DNA of 64,000 nt, from contig JAFEFH010000001.1 of the NCBI GenBank assembly GCA_018240695.1, positions 55,471-119,470 on the forward strand, given 5' to 3'. Every line of letters begins with the position of its first letter. The first letter of the stretch is position 1. Of the stretch, positions 61,855 to 64,000 are shown piece after piece. The notes beneath the pieces were generated by a model, which had not been told where the DNA came from, ran no database searches, and saw nothing but the letters and a program-made list of their open reading frames with translations. The stretch is from Pseudomonadota bacterium. GTDB taxonomy: Bacteria; Pseudomonadota; Alphaproteobacteria; Reyranellales; Reyranellaceae. The position numbers and the translations under genes were made by a program.

Positions 61855-62399
61855 TCTCGAAGCGTGCCCTGCTGCTGGGCCTGGGCGGCCTGATTTGCGT
61901 TCCCGGCGCCAGGCCCGCCCGCGCGGCCCTGCCGCCGGTTTCCATGGCGCGGCACGAGCAGGCGATGCGGCGCGCCATCGAGGTCGCCGCCGGCAATCCT
62001 TACTATCCCTACGGCGCCGTCATCACCGAGGCAGCAACCGGCGAGATCGTGGCCGAGGGCGTGAACACCACGCACGACAATCCGATCCTGCACGGCGAGG
62101 TCGCCTGCATGAACGACTATGTCCGGCGCCACGGCAACAAGGGCTGGGAGTCGAAGATCCTCTATACGACCTGCGAGCCCTGCCCGATGTGCATGGCCGC
62201 GCTGGTCTGGGCAAAGATAGGCGGCGTCGTCTACGCAAGCTCCGCGTTCAGCCCCGCGCTCGTGGCGTCGGTCGGCGAGCCGATCAAGATCTCGGCCAAG
62301 GACGTGGTCGACGCCACGCCGTTCGCCAAGCCGATGCTGCTGGGCGGCGTGCTGGCGGCCGAGACCGACCGCATGTTCACCAACCGCAAGCGATACTGA
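61851..62399 (+). CDS. exported CMP/dCMP-type nucleoside deaminase
   Basis: 182 aa. The deaminase zinc site is complete: HGEVACMNDY (His and catalytic Glu) and CEPCPMCMAALVWAKIGGVVYAS. Before it is a basic, hydrophobic leader (SKRALLLGLGGLICVPGARPARAA) that looks like a signal peptide, unusual for this normally cytoplasmic family (guanine deaminase/TadA-like). Substrate uncertain. Confidence 0.85.
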   Translation: MISKRALLLGLGGLICVPGARPARAALPPVSMARHEQAMRRAIEVAAGNPYYPYGAVITEAATGEIVAEGVNTTHDNPILHGEVACMNDYVRRHGNKGWESKILYTTCEPCPMCMAALVWAKIGGVVYASSAFSPALVASVGEPIKISAKDVVDATPFAKPMLLGGVLAAETDRMFTNRKRY

Positions 62400-62404
62400 C
62401 GGCC

Positions 62405-63373
62405 TCAGTTGATCTTGACGTTGCCGCGCTTGATCACGTCGGCGAAGTAGCGCGACTCGGTGTCGATCTGCGCGCGCATTGCGGCGGGATCGAGATAGGT
62501 CGCCTTGGCGCCGCCCTTGTCGAGCTTCTCCAGCACGTCAGGCGACTTCAGCGCCTTGTCGATCGCGGCCGACATCTTGGTCACGATCGCGGCCGGCGTG
62601 CCGGCGGGCGCGAGCACGCCGTACCAGCTCTCGCCGCCCTGCTTGCCGTAGCCGGTTTCCTTCAGCGTCGGGATCTCCGGCTTATGCGGCCAGCGCCCGT
62701 CGGCGATGATCGCCAGGCCCTTGAGGCGGCCGGCCAGGACGTGCGGCAGCACGGTCTGGTCGAACTGCGCCTGTACCTGGCCGCCCAGCAGATCCTGTGT
62801 GGCCTGCGCGCTGCCCTTGTAGGGCACGTGCACCAGCTTGATGCCGGCCTCGAGGTTCAGGATCTCGCCGTAGAGATGCGTGATGGTGGCGAGCCCGGCC
62901 GAGCCGTAGTTCACCTTGCCCGGATTGGCGCGCACGTACTCGATGAACTCCGCCATCGTGTTTGCCGGCACCGACGGATGGACGGCGAGCGCCGCCCACG
63001 AGGTCGACATGCGCGCGACGGTCAGGAAGTCCTTGTCGGGATCGAACGGGATCGGCTGGAGGTGCCGCGTGATCGCCACCATGGCGACCGTGGCGGCGAG
63101 GAAGGTGTAGCCGTCGGCCGGCTGCGTCTTGGCGTACTCCGCGCCGATCATGCCGGACGCGCCGCCCTTGTTGTCGAACAGGATCGGCTGGCCGAGCAAC
63201 TGGCCGGCTTTCTCCATGACGATGCGCGTCGAGATGTCGGTCGGACCGCCGGGCGGGTAGGGGATCACGACCTTGACCTGCCGGGCCGGCCAGTCGTCTG
63301 CCCGGCTGGACGTGATCAGCGCCGGAGCGGCGACGCTCGCGCCGAGGGTGGAAACGAAAGTTCGGCGAAGCAT
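62405..63373 (-). CDS. Bug-family tripartite tricarboxylate transporter receptor
   Basis: 322 aa from the ATG at 63373. Signal peptide (RRTFVSTLGASVAAPALITS) then the TctC/Bug fold: VVIPYPPGGPTDISTRIV, FDNKGGASGMIGAEYAKTQPADGYTFL, VNYGSAGLATITHLYGEILN and HVPYKGSAQATQDLLGGQVQ. These bind carboxylates for TctAB or act as orphan sensors. No tctAB neighbours are present. Its stop is 5 bases from the convergent deaminase stop. Confidence 0.93.
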   Translation of the reverse strand: MLRRTFVSTLGASVAAPALITSSRADDWPARQVKVVIPYPPGGPTDISTRIVMEKAGQLLGQPILFDNKGGASGMIGAEYAKTQPADGYTFLAATVAMVAITRHLQPIPFDPDKDFLTVARMSTSWAALAVHPSVPANTMAEFIEYVRANPGKVNYGSAGLATITHLYGEILNLEAGIKLVHVPYKGSAQATQDLLGGQVQAQFDQTVLPHVLAGRLKGLAIIADGRWPHKPEIPTLKETGYGKQGGESWYGVLAPAGTPAAIVTKMSAAIDKALKSPDVLEKLDKGGAKATYLDPAAMRAQIDTESRYFADVIKRGNVKIN

Positions 63374-63653
63374 GGCGTCCTCCGGTTCTTGTCGTTGGCG
63401 TGAGCATTCCATGGGCGGCACGTTGCCGTCCAGCGAGGAAGCGTCTCTTAGTGTCGAACGATCTTTCAGCGCCGAAAATCGCCAGCGCCGCGGCCGTGAT
63501 TCCCTTCCTTCCCGATCCATCCGTTGCAACCTGGGCGGCATTATATCGATGGACGTGACCAAGATGAGTGTTTACGCGCAATGCCTCTATGGTCGTTGAC
63601 ATGGAAACATCAACGTCTCGACGACTGCTCAACCTTTTCCCGGGAAGGGGCTG

Positions 63654-64000
63654 ATGGGCTACATCGACCTTCCCGACTCGATGTTCGCCGCGCGGGAGAC
63701 CGAGCCAGCACCGCCGCCGCCCGATCCACTCGTGGCACGCGAGGAGAAGATCGCCAATGACACGCGCGTCGAAAGCGAGATCAACCGCTTCATGGCCGCG
63801 CGCCAGGATGCGCTGTTCCATGCACCGGACGCCTTCTACCGGACCGAGCGCGACGATGCGATCCACGCCGCCCCGGAGACCACGAAGAAGCTCGACGATC
63901 TCCGCCAGGATCTGATCGACCGCGCCGCCAACGACTACCAGCGCGGCCGGCTGACCTCGGCGCTGGGCGCGCAGATGGAGCTGACGCGCGACGGCATGGC
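63654..64000 (+). CDS. partial gene, phage structural-like protein
   Basis: ATG at 63654 with GGAAGGGG upstream opens a frame that runs off the window (115 codons seen). Opening YIDLPDSMFAARETEPAPPPPDP, then helical, charged text with LFHAPDAFYRTERDDAIHAAPET and DDLRQDLIDRAANDYQRGRL. The ALFHAPDAFYR...AA-type wording resembles internal virion or tail proteins of podophages/prophages. Tentative. Confidence 0.55.
   Translation, partial: MGYIDLPDSMFAARETEPAPPPPDPLVAREEKIANDTRVESEINRFMAARQDALFHAPDAFYRTERDDAIHAAPETTKKLDDLRQDLIDRAANDYQRGRLTSALGAQMELTRDGM

Overview
The window looks like the chromosome (or integrated island) of a GC-rich alphaproteobacterium, probably of the Rhizobiales/Reyranellales type. 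This is inferred from gene content: a Bug-type tricarboxylate receptor, DUF692/DUF2063 bufferin genes, CzcCBA and CusCBA pumps and a CnrYXH-like regulator. It splits into three parts.

Part 1 (1 to about 5.7 kb) is a plasmid/ICE backbone. It holds an ArdC-type antirestriction protein, a ParB-family partition protein and three backbone proteins of unknown function, separated by near-perfect GC-rich terminator hairpins. Between ParB and the next gene lies about 0.8 kb with no credible ORF. Its + strand folds into nested long-range helices: a 27-bp perfect outer helix, then a stack of 6-10 bp helices and a 21-bp apical hairpin, and every imperfect pair found is G-U on the + strand. This is the best candidate in the window for an undescribed element, a large structured non-coding RNA.

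Part 2 (about 5.8-53.9 kb) is a long metal and redox resistance island. In order: secreted proteins and a LysR regulator; two DUF347 membrane proteins with a QseBC/PmrAB-like two-component system and a PepSY protein; a Cache sensor without a kinase; a Sel1 protein; a broken DUF347/merR junction; merT plus a GDCCVxC protein; copCD; a CnrYXH-like anti-sigma/sensor/ECF set; copAB; a strip of decayed genes (CusB-CusA fusion, Spy-like, multicopper oxidase); divergent senA/senB for selenoneine; an ArsR-rhodanese/MBL/MFS set; an Ftr-like iron uptake set; a CsoR-family regulator with a NicO exporter; czcCBA, a ZntA-type ATPase and its MerR regulator; a CDF exporter; a second, intact mer module; and cusBA-lipoprotein-cusC.

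Part 3 (about 54-64 kb) starts with a tRNA-Leu(UAA) gene interrupted by a cyanobacterial/plastid-type group I intron. Nearby are a truncated inverted copy of the same tRNA plus intron and the 5' half of a third tRNA-Leu(UAA), which together look like the scarred edge of the island. Beyond it, in visibly more GC-rich DNA, come a bufferin operon (BufA2-BufB-BufC, copper-binding RiPP), an FAD oxidoreductase, an acyl-CoA synthetase, an MFS exporter, DUF2165, an exported deaminase, a Bug receptor and the start of a phage-like gene.

The island genes form overlapping defences: Cu (Cop, Cus, Buf), Zn/Cd/Pb/Co/Ni (Czc, ZntA, CDF, NicO), Hg (MerRT), persulfide/thiol stress (ArsR-rhodanese/MBL), Fe acquisition (Ftr) and selenium metabolism (Sen). 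Several modules are duplicated or decaying, which suggests repeated acquisition and deletion.
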